Source of the DNA: JAFGSZ01 sp964492185
GTDB lineage: Bacteria > Bacteroidota > Bacteroidia > Bacteroidales > UBA10428
Assembly (NCBI GenBank): GCA_964492185.1
Contig: CAZBJH010000078.1
Coordinates: 1-15,709 of the forward strand
Reading direction: 5' to 3'
Length of the DNA stretch: 15,709 nt
Shown: positions 1-7,871 of the stretch, piece after piece
How the letters are laid out: each line of letters opens with the position of its first letter
Numbering within the stretch: position 1 is the first letter of the stretch
Program-made: the position numbers and the translations under genes
Notes under the pieces: model-generated
Told to the model about the DNA's origin: nothing
Seen by the model: the letters and a program-made list of their open reading frames with translations, nothing else
The model's database searches: none

Positions 1-656
1 ACAAAGCCATGATCCAATGCTTTGAAAAAGTCAATTTTAACTTTAACGAGGATCAGCTAATATGCCTGGGTGATGTATGCGACGGATGGCCGGAAGTAAA
101 GCAATCATTTGACGAATTGCTGAAAATAAAAAACCTTGTTTATATCCGCGGAAATCATGATGAATGGGCTTTACAGTGGATGTTGACAGGTGCATCCCCT
201 GATATCTGGTTATTTCAGGGAGGTGATTCAACAATTAAAAGTTACAGGAACAATGTTCCCCTTGAGCATATTGAATTTTTAAAAAAGAGCAAATGGTATT
301 ATAAGAAAGAAAACAAACTGTTTATACACGGAGGTTTTGATCCGGAAAAATCGCTGGAATCCCAGGATCCGGGATCCTTCATTTGGGACCGTTCACTTAT
401 AAGAAAAGCTATGAGTGAGAAAATGAAGGACCAGAACTGCAATATTACAGGTTTTGATGAAGTATATACGGGACATACCCCAACCATCAATTTCGGCAGT
501 GAGCGCCCCATTCAGGCCTGTGAAATAATTCTGATGGATACCGGTGCCGGCTGGCCCGGCGGAAAACTGGCCATCATGAATATGGATACCCGCGAGTTCT
601 TTCTCAGCGACCGGGTTGACCGGCTTTACCCAAAGTTTAAGGGCAGAAGAGGGTGA
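1..656 (+). CDS. Metallophosphoesterase (calcineurin-like, Ser/Thr phosphatase type), 5'-truncated by the window edge
   Basis: The reading frame is open to the left edge, so the true start lies outside. The first motif of the family (the D-x-H of GDIHG) is missing only because of this. Visible family motifs are GDVCD at about 69-83 (GDxxD), GNHDE at about 150-164 (GNHD/E), IHGG near 327 and YTGHTP near 468-485. These supply most of the metal-binding Asp, Asn and His residues of the calcineurin-like fold. The internal ATG at 9 is therefore unlikely to be the start. Such proteins hydrolyse phosphomonoesters (protein phosphatase or small-molecule substrates) with a dinuclear metal centre in the cytoplasm. 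The exact substrate cannot be inferred. The gene converges on the POT transporter and ends at a shared terminator. Confidence 0.9.
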   Translation, partial: KAMIQCFEKVNFNFNEDQLICLGDVCDGWPEVKQSFDELLKIKNLVYIRGNHDEWALQWMLTGASPDIWLFQGGDSTIKSYRNNVPLEHIEFLKKSKWYYKKENKLFIHGGFDPEKSLESQDPGSFIWDRSLIRKAMSEKMKDQNCNITGFDEVYTGHTPTINFGSERPIQACEIILMDTGAGWPGGKLAIMNMDTREFFLSDRVDRLYPKFKGRRG

Positions 657-723
657 TGGGAATTGATAGAGGGAGAGATAAGATAGAATGACATAATAAA
701 TAGATATGGTAACCTATGATAAA

Positions 724-746
724 AAAAGGAGCAGTTGGCTCCTTTT
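724..746. terminator. Bidirectional intrinsic terminator between converging genes
   Basis: A perfect 9-bp stem pairs AAAAGGAGC (724-732) with GCTCCTTTT (738-746) around a 5-nt loop. The A-run on one side and T-run on the other give a U-tract in both directions. It sits between the metallophosphoesterase stop (656) and the transporter stop (789), so it can serve both genes. Confidence 0.85.
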
Positions 747-788
747 ATTTATTATACTGTATCAATAGAATGCTTCAGCGCATAATAT

Positions 789-2501
789 CTATTCTTCACC
801 TACATGTTCCCTCACTACCCTTTTCAGCCAGGGGAGTATAGAAAATATCAGGATTACGGATATCATGGTGAGGCCCATATTCGTGAGGAAGAAATAAGCT
901 TTTTTGTCGTAGAGGTTCCAAAGGCCTGATAGTACTCCTGACAGCTTATTGCCAATTGCAGTGGACAGAAACCATCCGCCCATCATCATTGCAACAATAC
1001 GGGGCGGACTGAGTTTCGAGACCAGTGATAAGCCCATGGGGCTTAAACACAGTTCACCTATGGTGATAACCCCGTAGGTGCCGAACAACCAGGCAGCAGA
1101 AGCTTTTACCGCGCCATTGTCCGATGATAAGGCTGCAAATACCATTACAAGGGCAGACAGGGCCGTGATGAATAATCCATACCCGATCTTCGAGGGTGTG
1201 GATACCGGCCGGCCGCGCCGGCGCAGAAACATAAAGAAACCAACTACCAGGGGTGTGAACAGTATTATGAATCCCGGATTGATGGACTGGAATAATTCTG
1301 TGGAGAAGAGGTTCAGTTTACCATTTTCAGGCCATTTCTCCTTTGGCAAATTGTGAAAATACGGATCAGGGCCGGAAGCTTCAATTGTGTTTCCTTCGGA
1401 GGCTTCAACCGAACCTGTTGTAACAACCTGGTTCAGGTGAAGTGTGGAAACCGGTTTTTCAAGCACTTCGGGGATCTGGCGGTTAGTATACCGTTCGGCC
1501 CAGATGGTAAGCGCCGATCCGTTCTGGTGAAATATCGCCCAGAAGATCACCACACAGCCGAAAACAGCAAGTAATGCCTTTACCGGATCGGCAACTTTCT
1601 TTGCGTGAATTTTTGCTTCCGGTTCAGGCATGGTCTTCAATGCAATGGTGAGGGCATATTTTTTTTCTTTCAGATAGAGAGAAATATAATAAATGATAAT
1701 AACAATACTGAAACACAGGAACGCGTCCGTGGATTTATTGCCAAACAGGGGCTGCCCCATGATCCAGGTAAAAAGGTTCCAGCCGATGAATCCTGCAGCA
1801 AAGGCCGGCACAAGCAGGTCAACGATAACCCTGCCCAGTGATTTTTCCCCTTCCTGGGTTGGTGATATAGTGTCCACCTCCTTAATATCTTTGGCATAAA
1901 GCTGGCCGGTCCAAAACCAGATAAGTCCGGCAAACATACCTATACCGGCAGCTGCAAAAGCCCAGCCCCAGCCATAATTGATCCTGAGGAAGGCTGCTAT
2001 GAAGTTACATACAAAAGCGCCGATATTGATGCCCATGTAAAATATGTTAAATCCCGCGTCTTTCTTATCCCTGTATTTGTCGTTATCATAAAGCTTGCCG
2101 ACAAGGGCCGATATATTGGGCTTGAAAAATCCGTTACCAAGAATGATCAGTCCCAGTGAAATGAAAAAGATCGTTTCATTATGTATGGATAAGCCAAGAT
2201 AACCTGTTCCCATTAATATGCCGCCAAGGGAGATTGAAACCCTGTATCCCAGTAATCTGTCAGCGATTAGACCCCCAAAGAAGGGAGTAAGATAAACAAG
2301 CGCCAGGTAAGTACCGTAAACATCGGCTGCTTTCTCCAGTGAAAAGCTTAACCCGTGAAAAATGGATGCTTCACCGGGATCAGCCTGGCCTATCATATAC
2401 AGGGTGAATATACCCAGCATGAGATAAAACCCGAATCTTTCCCACATTTCAGTGAAAAACAAAACTGTCAGTCCCCTTGGGTGTTTTCTTTCTTTAGCCA
2501 T
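789..2501 (-). CDS. POT/PTR family proton-coupled oligopeptide transporter
   Basis: 570-aa polytopic inner-membrane protein of the proton-dependent oligopeptide transporter (POT, PTR2) family, which imports di- and tripeptides with protons. The N-terminal helix carries ExxER (E18, E21, R22) in EMWERFGFY. The conserved GFFKPN lies near residues 124-129 (K127) and the PTR2 signature FNIFYMGINIGA at 151-162. Helices continue to the C-terminus. The protein is longer than the roughly 490-500 aa of enterobacterial DtpA types because of a hydrophilic segment at about residues 335-400, between membrane helices in the C-terminal half; such inserts are common in Bacteroidota members. The ATG at 2501 places the usual short cytoplasmic N-terminus before helix 1. 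The gene is divergent from nnr. Substrate range is inferred from the family only. Confidence 0.93.
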   Translation of the reverse strand: MAKERKHPRGLTVLFFTEMWERFGFYLMLGIFTLYMIGQADPGEASIFHGLSFSLEKAADVYGTYLALVYLTPFFGGLIADRLLGYRVSISLGGILMGTGYLGLSIHNETIFFISLGLIILGNGFFKPNISALVGKLYDNDKYRDKKDAGFNIFYMGINIGAFVCNFIAAFLRINYGWGWAFAAAGIGMFAGLIWFWTGQLYAKDIKEVDTISPTQEGEKSLGRVIVDLLVPAFAAGFIGWNLFTWIMGQPLFGNKSTDAFLCFSIVIIIYYISLYLKEKKYALTIALKTMPEPEAKIHAKKVADPVKALLAVFGCVVIFWAIFHQNGSALTIWAERYTNRQIPEVLEKPVSTLHLNQVVTTGSVEASEGNTIEASGPDPYFHNLPKEKWPENGKLNLFSTELFQSINPGFIILFTPLVVGFFMFLRRRGRPVSTPSKIGYGLFITALSALVMVFAALSSDNGAVKASAAWLFGTYGVITIGELCLSPMGLSLVSKLSPPRIVAMMMGGWFLSTAIGNKLSGVLSGLWNLYDKKAYFFLTNMGLTMISVILIFSILPWLKRVVREHVGEE

Positions 2502-2531
2502 GTTGTAGTATTATGTGGTTATTTGTTTCGA

Positions 2532-2539
2532 CAAATATA
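2532..2539 (-). promoter_or_regulatory. Candidate -7 element for the POT transporter
   Basis: On the minus strand this reads TATATTTG, a full match to the Bacteroidota -7 consensus TAnnTTTG. It lies 30 nt upstream of the transporter ATG, so the leader would be about 25 nt. No clear TTG -33 element is seen at the expected spacing. Confidence 0.5.
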
Positions 2540-2581
2540 AAAAGATTTTTATAGCATGTGCATTTTTACCGTATGTCTCAT

Positions 2582-2589
2582 TATATTTG
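2582..2589 (+). promoter_or_regulatory. Candidate -7 element for nnr
   Basis: TATATTTG on the plus strand matches TAnnTTTG about 100 nt before the nnr ATG. A -33 TTG is not evident. In A/T-rich DNA this could be a chance match. Confidence 0.3.
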
Positions 2590-2650
2590 TTTGTGATCGC
2601 TGGATCCCAAAAAAACTATTTTTCTTTTTAAATTTATATGATATTTGTTA

Positions 2651-2668
2651 GAGTTTGTCAATAAACTC
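2651..2668. repeat. Short inverted repeat in the nnr leader
   Basis: GAGTTT (2651-2656) and AAACTC (2663-2668) form a perfect 6-bp inverted repeat with a 6-nt spacer, 22 nt before the nnr ATG. It could be an operator half-site pair or a weak leader hairpin. It is short enough to be chance. Confidence 0.25.
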
Positions 2669-2690
2669 ATTAATAATAAAAATTAAATAT

Positions 2691-4223
2691 ATGAAGTTAC
2701 TCACATCAGAACAGGTTAAGGAGGCCGATAAATATACCATAGAAAATGAACCCATTATTTCCGTAAACCTTATGGAACGTGCAGCCTGCAGAATGGTTGA
2801 ATGGGTGAGCTCCCATTGTCACACCTATGATCAGTTTAAGTTTTTTGCAGGCCCGGGGAATAATGGCGGCGATACATGGGCGCTGGCTCGCCTGCTTTAT
2901 AAAATGCAGTTCACGAATATTTCGTTTTACCTGCTGAATATTTCCGGAAAAATTTCACCCGATTCACAGATCAACAGAAAACGCCTTAAGGAGGAAACAT
3001 CAGTAAAGATTGTTGAAATTACATCGGAAGCAGATTTTCCGGATATTGATCAAAACGATATTGTGATCGAAGGACTCTTCGGTTCGGGTTTATCCCGGCC
3101 TCTTGAGGGAACGGCTGCCGGACTGGTGAGGCATATCAATCAGCATAATTGTAAAAACGTATTGTCCATCGATATTCCCAGTGGCCTGTTCGGGGAGGAT
3201 AATTCAGGAAACAACAGCGATAATATAATTCAGGCAGATTACACCCTTACGATTCAGTTCCCGAAACTTTCCTTTTTCTTTCCTGAAAATGCCCGGAATG
3301 TAGGTGAATATGTTGTTATGGATATAGGATTACATCCCGCTTTCATTGAAAAAGTCAAAACGCCGTTTAATTATCTTTCAACATCAGATGTGGCTTCGCT
3401 TCTAAAGCCCAGGGATAAATTTTCACATAAGGGTACTTATGGACATGGTTTGTTAATTGCCGGTTCATATGGAATGATGGGTGCAGCTATTCTGGCCTCG
3501 AGGGCTGCGCAACGCACCGGTATCGGATTAGTCACCACCCATATTCCCCGTTTTGGATATGATATTATGCAGACTGCCGTACCGGAATCCCTGATAAGTA
3601 TCGATCAGTCGGATATAATTTTTACCGGATTCCCGGATCTTTCAGATTTTAATGCTGTTGCAGCCGGGCCCGGTCTGGGGAAAAGGAGTAATACGAAAAA
3701 AGCATTGCTGAATTTAATTGAAAAAGCTGACAGGCCGCTTGTGCTCGACGCGGATGCACTGAATATCCTGGGAGAGAATAAGGAATGGATAGGGCGGATC
3801 CCTGAAAACAGTATATTAACTCCACATCCAAAAGAATTTGAGAGAATTACACAAAAATTCGGGAGCGGTTATGAACGTAACCGGTTTCAACGTGATTTTT
3901 CAGTAAGGCATAAACTCATTGTTGTGTTAAAAGGTGCTCACACGGCAATAACTTTAGCCGATGGCAGTTGTTATTTTAATACAAAAGGAAATCCGGGTAT
4001 GGCTTCCGGTGGTACGGGAGACGTGCTGACCGGAATGGTCCTTTCACTTCTTGCACAGGGGTACAGCCCGGCAGATGCTGCCATCACGGGAGTGTATTTG
4101 CACGGCAGGGCAGCCGATCTGGCAGTGCATGATACCGGTCAGCAGGCTCTTATTGCTACGGATATTATTAATTATATCGGGAAAGCATTTTTGGATACCG
4201 GAGAGAAGAAGGGCGCGTTTTAA
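2691..4223 (+). CDS. nnr: Bifunctional NAD(P)H-hydrate epimerase / ADP-dependent (S)-NAD(P)H-hydrate dehydratase
   Basis: 510-aa fusion of the NnrE (YjeF-N) epimerase and NnrD (YjeF-C, ribokinase-like) dehydratase. It repairs hydrated NADH and NADPH (NADHX/NADPHX): NnrE interconverts the R and S epimers, and NnrD dehydrates the S form using ADP. NnrE spans about residues 1-215 with AGPGNNGGD at 53-61; the following residue position holds T where G is common. NnrD spans about 230-505 with GPGLG at 326-330, DADALN at 353-358, LTPHPKEF at 376-383 and the catalytic GGTGDVLTG at 440-448. The ATG at 2691 (MKLLTSEQV...) matches the family start. A TTG at 2655 would add 12 unconserved residues from the A/T-rich leader and is not preferred. 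The gene is divergent from the transporter and 96 nt upstream of the DUF4831 lipoprotein gene, which may be co-transcribed. Confidence 0.95.
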   Translation: MKLLTSEQVKEADKYTIENEPIISVNLMERAACRMVEWVSSHCHTYDQFKFFAGPGNNGGDTWALARLLYKMQFTNISFYLLNISGKISPDSQINRKRLKEETSVKIVEITSEADFPDIDQNDIVIEGLFGSGLSRPLEGTAAGLVRHINQHNCKNVLSIDIPSGLFGEDNSGNNSDNIIQADYTLTIQFPKLSFFFPENARNVGEYVVMDIGLHPAFIEKVKTPFNYLSTSDVASLLKPRDKFSHKGTYGHGLLIAGSYGMMGAAILASRAAQRTGIGLVTTHIPRFGYDIMQTAVPESLISIDQSDIIFTGFPDLSDFNAVAAGPGLGKRSNTKKALLNLIEKADRPLVLDADALNILGENKEWIGRIPENSILTPHPKEFERITQKFGSGYERNRFQRDFSVRHKLIVVLKGAHTAITLADGSCYFNTKGNPGMASGGTGDVLTGMVLSLLAQGYSPADAAITGVYLHGRAADLAVHDTGQQALIATDIINYIGKAFLDTGEKKGAF

Positions 4224-4319
4224 ATCCGCTGAAAGTAAATAACATGTTTAGTGAATCACTGCCGGGGTTGCAGGACTTTAATAAAATGTAGTGGTAAACA
4301 GAAACATAAATCAGACACA

Positions 4320-5408
4320 ATGCAGAAATATTTTATTTGGATGGCCATGTTGTTTATGGGGGGGTGCAGTGTGCCTTCAAAGTTCTACGTGACTAACGTG
4401 CAGGACATAACACAATTTGAGGAGAGTTCTTTTGTTTATGGCTTGCCCCGGACAGTGCTGCAGGTGAAAGTTACGGTAATAAAAACAAAAACTATCCCCG
4501 GTCCATATCACATGTATGCAAAGGAATATCTTGGTATTGACGGCGTTCCTCATCAGCCGTCTGTGAAATGGGAAATTGATAATGTCGATATTACTTCGCG
4601 CGTGGAAATTGATCCCGGGTATTTTTATTCGGTAAGGAGCAATGAATTGCCTATACATGAAAATTCATTTTTCCGGCTTAAAAATGAAGGGCTGATCCTC
4701 GATGCAGGGAGTTATGAAAAAACTGTTGATTATGAAGGGGACATGGCCGGTGATAAAGATAGAATTTACTTTACAGACCTCTCACTGAAGAAGCCTTTAA
4801 AAATAGATACTGATACTTTGTTCAGGGAGTTGTTCAGGGATTCAACTTTCGTAAGGGTTCCGCATCTGAAGAAAGAGCTTGTTGCCAAAACCCATGAGGA
4901 AAAAGCACGGGAAGCAGTGCAGACACTCATAAAAATACGAAAGAGAAGATTTCACATGTTCGCGGCAAGGTATGATTTTATGCCCGAAGGTGAAGCTGCC
5001 AGGGTGAGTGTGGAAGTTCTTAATGCACTGGAGGAGAACTATTTGTCCTTGTTTATCGGTAAAACCATCACTGAAGAATATGAGAAGACTTATCTTTATA
5101 CTCCCGAGGCATCAAAAGATATGTCAAGGCTTATTCTTTTTCGGTTTGATGATAATGCCGGATTACTCGGTGCCAACGATATTAAGGGTAAACCGGCAGT
5201 GCTTGAAATCTCCGATAAAGGGCATACACAAAACCTGGAAAACCTGAACTATCCTTATAGTGGATCACCCGTACAGAATACCTTGTTTTACAGGATCCCT
5301 GATAAAGGATACCTGAAACTGATTTTAGGCAGCAGGGTTCTGGCCGAAGCCGCATTGCCCGTATACCAGTATGGAGTGGTTGTGCCAATGACAGTTCAGG
5401 GTAAGTAG
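4320..5408 (+). CDS. DUF4831 family lipoprotein of unknown function
   Basis: 362-aa protein. It starts with a lipoprotein-type signal: a charged N-terminus, a hydrophobic core, then a cysteine (C16) in MGGCS. It is probably lipid-anchored in the cell envelope. The body resembles DUF4831, a family largely confined to Bacteroidota, with the typical N-terminal block YGLPRTVLQVKVTV and a following GPYHMYAKEYLG segment. No catalytic motif is recognised and the function is unknown. The ATG at 4320 gives a proper signal peptide; a GTG at 4251 would put 23 polar residues before it and is rejected. The gap to nnr is 96 nt with no visible terminator, so read-through is plausible. The lipobox is not ideal (M at -3), so the anchoring is inferred. 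Confidence 0.82.
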   Translation: MQKYFIWMAMLFMGGCSVPSKFYVTNVQDITQFEESSFVYGLPRTVLQVKVTVIKTKTIPGPYHMYAKEYLGIDGVPHQPSVKWEIDNVDITSRVEIDPGYFYSVRSNELPIHENSFFRLKNEGLILDAGSYEKTVDYEGDMAGDKDRIYFTDLSLKKPLKIDTDTLFRELFRDSTFVRVPHLKKELVAKTHEEKAREAVQTLIKIRKRRFHMFAARYDFMPEGEAARVSVEVLNALEENYLSLFIGKTITEEYEKTYLYTPEASKDMSRLILFRFDDNAGLLGANDIKGKPAVLEISDKGHTQNLENLNYPYSGSPVQNTLFYRIPDKGYLKLILGSRVLAEAALPVYQYGVVVPMTVQGK

Positions 5409-5466
5409 GGTTCGTCTATAAAGTAGTCAAAATGTTTAACCGGTATTAATATTGTAGGTAATAGGT

Positions 5467-6024
5467 TTACTGATTACCTTCTTCCCTGCTGATAGGTGAT
5501 TCATAACCCGAGAGAAAAACTTCCCATGTTTGTGTTTTGTAATGATTGCCACCGATAAATTTCATGATCTGATCAAATTGCATGGGTTTGATGTATCCGT
5601 TAAAAGGTTGAATGATCTTTAGATCTTCATTGAGAAACACTACAGAAGGATAACTAAGCTTACCGTTTAATAATGCTGCAGCCAGTTCATGATATCCCCG
5701 GCTTCCCTGGCTAATAAATTTGTATGTTTGTCCGTTTATGACGATATCATTTTTTTGCCCGGCATTGAATTTAACAGGATAGAAATTTTTGTTCATGTAA
5801 GATGAAATAATACCATTGTTAAATGTGTTTTTGTCCATCACTTTACACCACCCGCACCAATCAGTATAAACATCAATGAAAATTTTCCTCGGCTCTTCCC
5901 TGGTCAGTTTAACGGCCTCTTCAATTGTATACCATTTAATATTTTCAGCCTCTTTTTTTTGTGCATGAAGGCCGGAGAAGATCAGTAATATTGCAATACC
6001 CGGTATCCACCTTTTAAACCCCAT
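5467..6024 (-). CDS. Secreted thioredoxin-fold protein (CGWC active site)
   Basis: 185-aa protein with a Sec signal peptide (residues 1 to about 22, ending near LHAQ) and a thioredoxin-like domain. The redox motif TDWCGWC places the cysteines at C57 and C60, and the cis-proline is in LSYPSVV (P126). This architecture matches the thioredoxin_7/DUF255-like proteins common in the Bacteroidota periplasm, which act as thiol-disulfide reductases on exported proteins; the partner is not known. The ATG at 6024 is chosen because it starts the signal peptide and lies 31 nt after a good -7 element. An in-frame upstream ATG at 6174 would add 50 A/T-coded residues running through the promoter region. The gene converges with the DUF4831 gene and is divergent from pepD. 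Confidence 0.88.
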   Translation of the reverse strand: MGFKRWIPGIAILLIFSGLHAQKKEAENIKWYTIEEAVKLTREEPRKIFIDVYTDWCGWCKVMDKNTFNNGIISSYMNKNFYPVKFNAGQKNDIVINGQTYKFISQGSRGYHELAAALLNGKLSYPSVVFLNEDLKIIQPFNGYIKPMQFDQIMKFIGGNHYKTQTWEVFLSGYESPISREEGNQ

Positions 6025-6055
6025 AAAAAATATGTTTTGAATAAATATATATATG

Positions 6056-6063
6056 CAAATGTA
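6056..6063 (-). promoter_or_regulatory. Candidate -7 element for the thioredoxin-fold gene
   Basis: The minus strand reads TACATTTG, a full TAnnTTTG match 31 nt before the chosen ATG. It supports the downstream start at 6024 over the longer frame. No clear -33 TTG is seen. Confidence 0.5.
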
Positions 6064-6154
6064 TGAATATTTACGGTTTTTATTAAGCGAAGTTTGGATT
6101 TTGGTATAATAAATTTTTATATACTGTGAATTGCCATGATAATTGACAGGGATA

Positions 6155-6185
6155 TTTTTGGGAAAAATTACCATCTTTACGTTTG
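6155..6185 (+). promoter_or_regulatory. Candidate pepD promoter (-33 and -7 elements)
   Basis: TTTTTG (6155-6160) and TACGTTTG (6178-6185) are separated by 17 nt, fitting the Bacteroidota pattern TTG-N17-23-TAnnTTTG. This is the best two-part promoter in the window. It predicts a leader of about 40-45 nt before the pepD ATG at 6235 and argues against an ATG near 6196. Confidence 0.6.
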
Positions 6186-6234
6186 AGACATTATATTGTT
6201 ATTGCATACTATTATTTTTTATACCGCGAAAACT

Positions 6235-7695
6235 ATGAATACATTGATCGATCAATTACAACCCAGGGCCTTATGGTCAATTTTCAGTGAACTTTGTGCT
6301 ATCCCCCGTCCGTCGAAAAACGAGGAAAAGGTGGTGGAATATGTTAAGAATTTCGGGGAATCACTTCAACTGGTTACTTTAGTTGATGAGGCAGGCAATA
6401 TAATTATTAAAAAACCGGCTACACCGGGTATGGAAAACCGTAAAGGAGTGGTACTGCAATCACACCTTGATATGGTTCCGCAGAAAAACAGCGATAAGAA
6501 GCATGATTTTCTTAAAGACCCCATTGAAGCATATATAGATGGCGACTGGGTTACGGCAAACGGAACAACCCTTGGCGCGGATAATGGTATCGGCGTAGCA
6601 TCCATATTGGCAATTCTTAAAGCTGATGACATTGTCCACGGCCCGCTGGAAGCTCTGCTGACTATAGATGAGGAGACCGGCATGACAGGTGCTTTTGCAC
6701 TTAAACCGGGTCAGCTTGACGGACAGATACTGATCAATCTCGATTCGGAAGAAGAGGGTGAGCTATATGTCGGGTGTGCAGGTGGAATAGAATCAAATAT
6801 CCGGTTTAGCCTGGATGAACAGCCGGCACCCAAAGGATCGATAGCTTATGAATTATCTGTCCGCGGAATGAAGGGCGGACATTCAGGTTTGGATATTAAC
6901 CTTGGCAGGGGAAATTCCATTAAGGTGTTAAACCGGATACTCTGGAGCTCTCTTAATAAGTATGGCGTTTCTCTCGCGCATGGTGAAGGTGGCAGCCTGC
7001 GCAATGCTATTCCCCGTGAAGCGGATGCGGTGATCACTGTTCCTGAAAATAATAAAAAAGCATTTGAGACTTTTATACAAAATATTACACTGACCATTAC
7101 AAATGAATTACAGGCCACGGAACCTGATCTGCAGATTAAACTGGAGGAGACAGATATGCCGGAAAAGATCATTGAAAACGAACAGGCGAAAAAGCTGATC
7201 GGTGCATTGTATGCCTGTCCGAATGGTGTTATAAGAATGAGCGATGCAGTACCCGGCCTTGTGGAAACCTCGACTAACCTGGCAGTGTTCAGGGCAGGGA
7301 AGGGGTCTGCCACTCTGCAGTGCCTGCTGAGAAGTTCGGTGGATACGGCAAAACATGAGCTTGCCGGACGTATGGCCGCGGTTTTTGAGCTGGCCGGGGG
7401 TGAAGTGGAGTTTACCGGTGAATACCCGGGATGGAAACCCAACAAGGACTCGGTTATCTTAAGCATATGCCGGTTGGTGTATGAACAGAAATTTGGTAAG
7501 AAACCTGATGTTAAGGCCATTCATGCCGGGCTCGAATGCGGTATCATTGGAGGGATCTATCCCGGACTTGATATGATCTCCTTCGGGCCGACAATTCAGT
7601 ACCCGCATTCACCCGATGAAAAGGTAAATATCGCAAGTGTGCTGAAATTCTGGAATTTTTTGCTGGAAACACTCAAGAATATCCCTGGGGTTTAA
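6235..7695 (+). CDS. pepD: Aminoacyl-histidine dipeptidase (peptidase D, M20C family)
   Basis: 486-aa dinuclear zinc dipeptidase, essentially the length of E. coli PepD, cleaving Xaa-His and other dipeptides in the cytoplasm. Metal and catalytic residues are all recognisable: SHLDMV gives H77 and D79, GTTLGADNG gives D116 (bridging), IDEETG gives E146/E147, INLDSEEE gives D170, and IQYPHSPDE gives H458. The lid domain is inserted at about residues 185-390 and includes RGMKGGHSGLDI. The ATG at 6235 aligns with the usual MNTLIDQLQPRALW start; the extra residues from an ATG at 6196 would overlap the likely transcription start. The gene has its own promoter and a strong terminator, so it appears monocistronic. 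Together with the POT transporter it fits peptide uptake and use, though the two are not in one operon. Confidence 0.95.
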   Translation: MNTLIDQLQPRALWSIFSELCAIPRPSKNEEKVVEYVKNFGESLQLVTLVDEAGNIIIKKPATPGMENRKGVVLQSHLDMVPQKNSDKKHDFLKDPIEAYIDGDWVTANGTTLGADNGIGVASILAILKADDIVHGPLEALLTIDEETGMTGAFALKPGQLDGQILINLDSEEEGELYVGCAGGIESNIRFSLDEQPAPKGSIAYELSVRGMKGGHSGLDINLGRGNSIKVLNRILWSSLNKYGVSLAHGEGGSLRNAIPREADAVITVPENNKKAFETFIQNITLTITNELQATEPDLQIKLEETDMPEKIIENEQAKKLIGALYACPNGVIRMSDAVPGLVETSTNLAVFRAGKGSATLQCLLRSSVDTAKHELAGRMAAVFELAGGEVEFTGEYPGWKPNKDSVILSICRLVYEQKFGKKPDVKAIHAGLECGIIGGIYPGLDMISFGPTIQYPHSPDEKVNIASVLKFWNFLLETLKNIPGV

Positions 7696-7838
7696 GTAGA
7701 GTCTGTCCATAATATACCATTTGCCGCGTTACGCTTGTCCGGGAATTGATCATTAAGTAAACTCCCATATGCCGCAAGTCTGTGATTTGTGGCTCTCACA
7801 TTTTCGGACCGCGCAAATAAATAAGGAAAGTTTGAATG

Positions 7839-7871
7839 CAGCGGGTAGGAACCCCGCTGTTCTTATTTTTT
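7839..7871 (+). terminator. Intrinsic terminator of pepD, overlapping the metF 3' end
   Basis: CAGCGGG (7839-7845) pairs with CCCGCTG (7853-7859) around a 7-nt loop, followed by TTCTTA and six T at 7866-7871. The T-tract includes the last codons of metF on the other strand. The hairpin may also help stop metF transcription, though its U-tract is poorer in that direction. Confidence 0.85.

Noticed and set aside
4251..4319. N-terminal extension of the DUF4831 protein from a GTG
   Set aside because: It would place 23 polar residues before a clear lipoprotein signal peptide.
5457..5478. GGTAAT/ATTACC inverted repeat between the DUF4831 and thioredoxin genes as a terminator
   Set aside because: The stem is only 6 bp with a 10-nt loop, it overlaps the stop codon, and no T-run follows in either direction.
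6846..7520. 224-codon minus-strand frame opposite pepD
   Set aside because: It is antisense to the lid and C-terminal parts of pepD, which carry clear family motifs; no promoter or homology is apparent.
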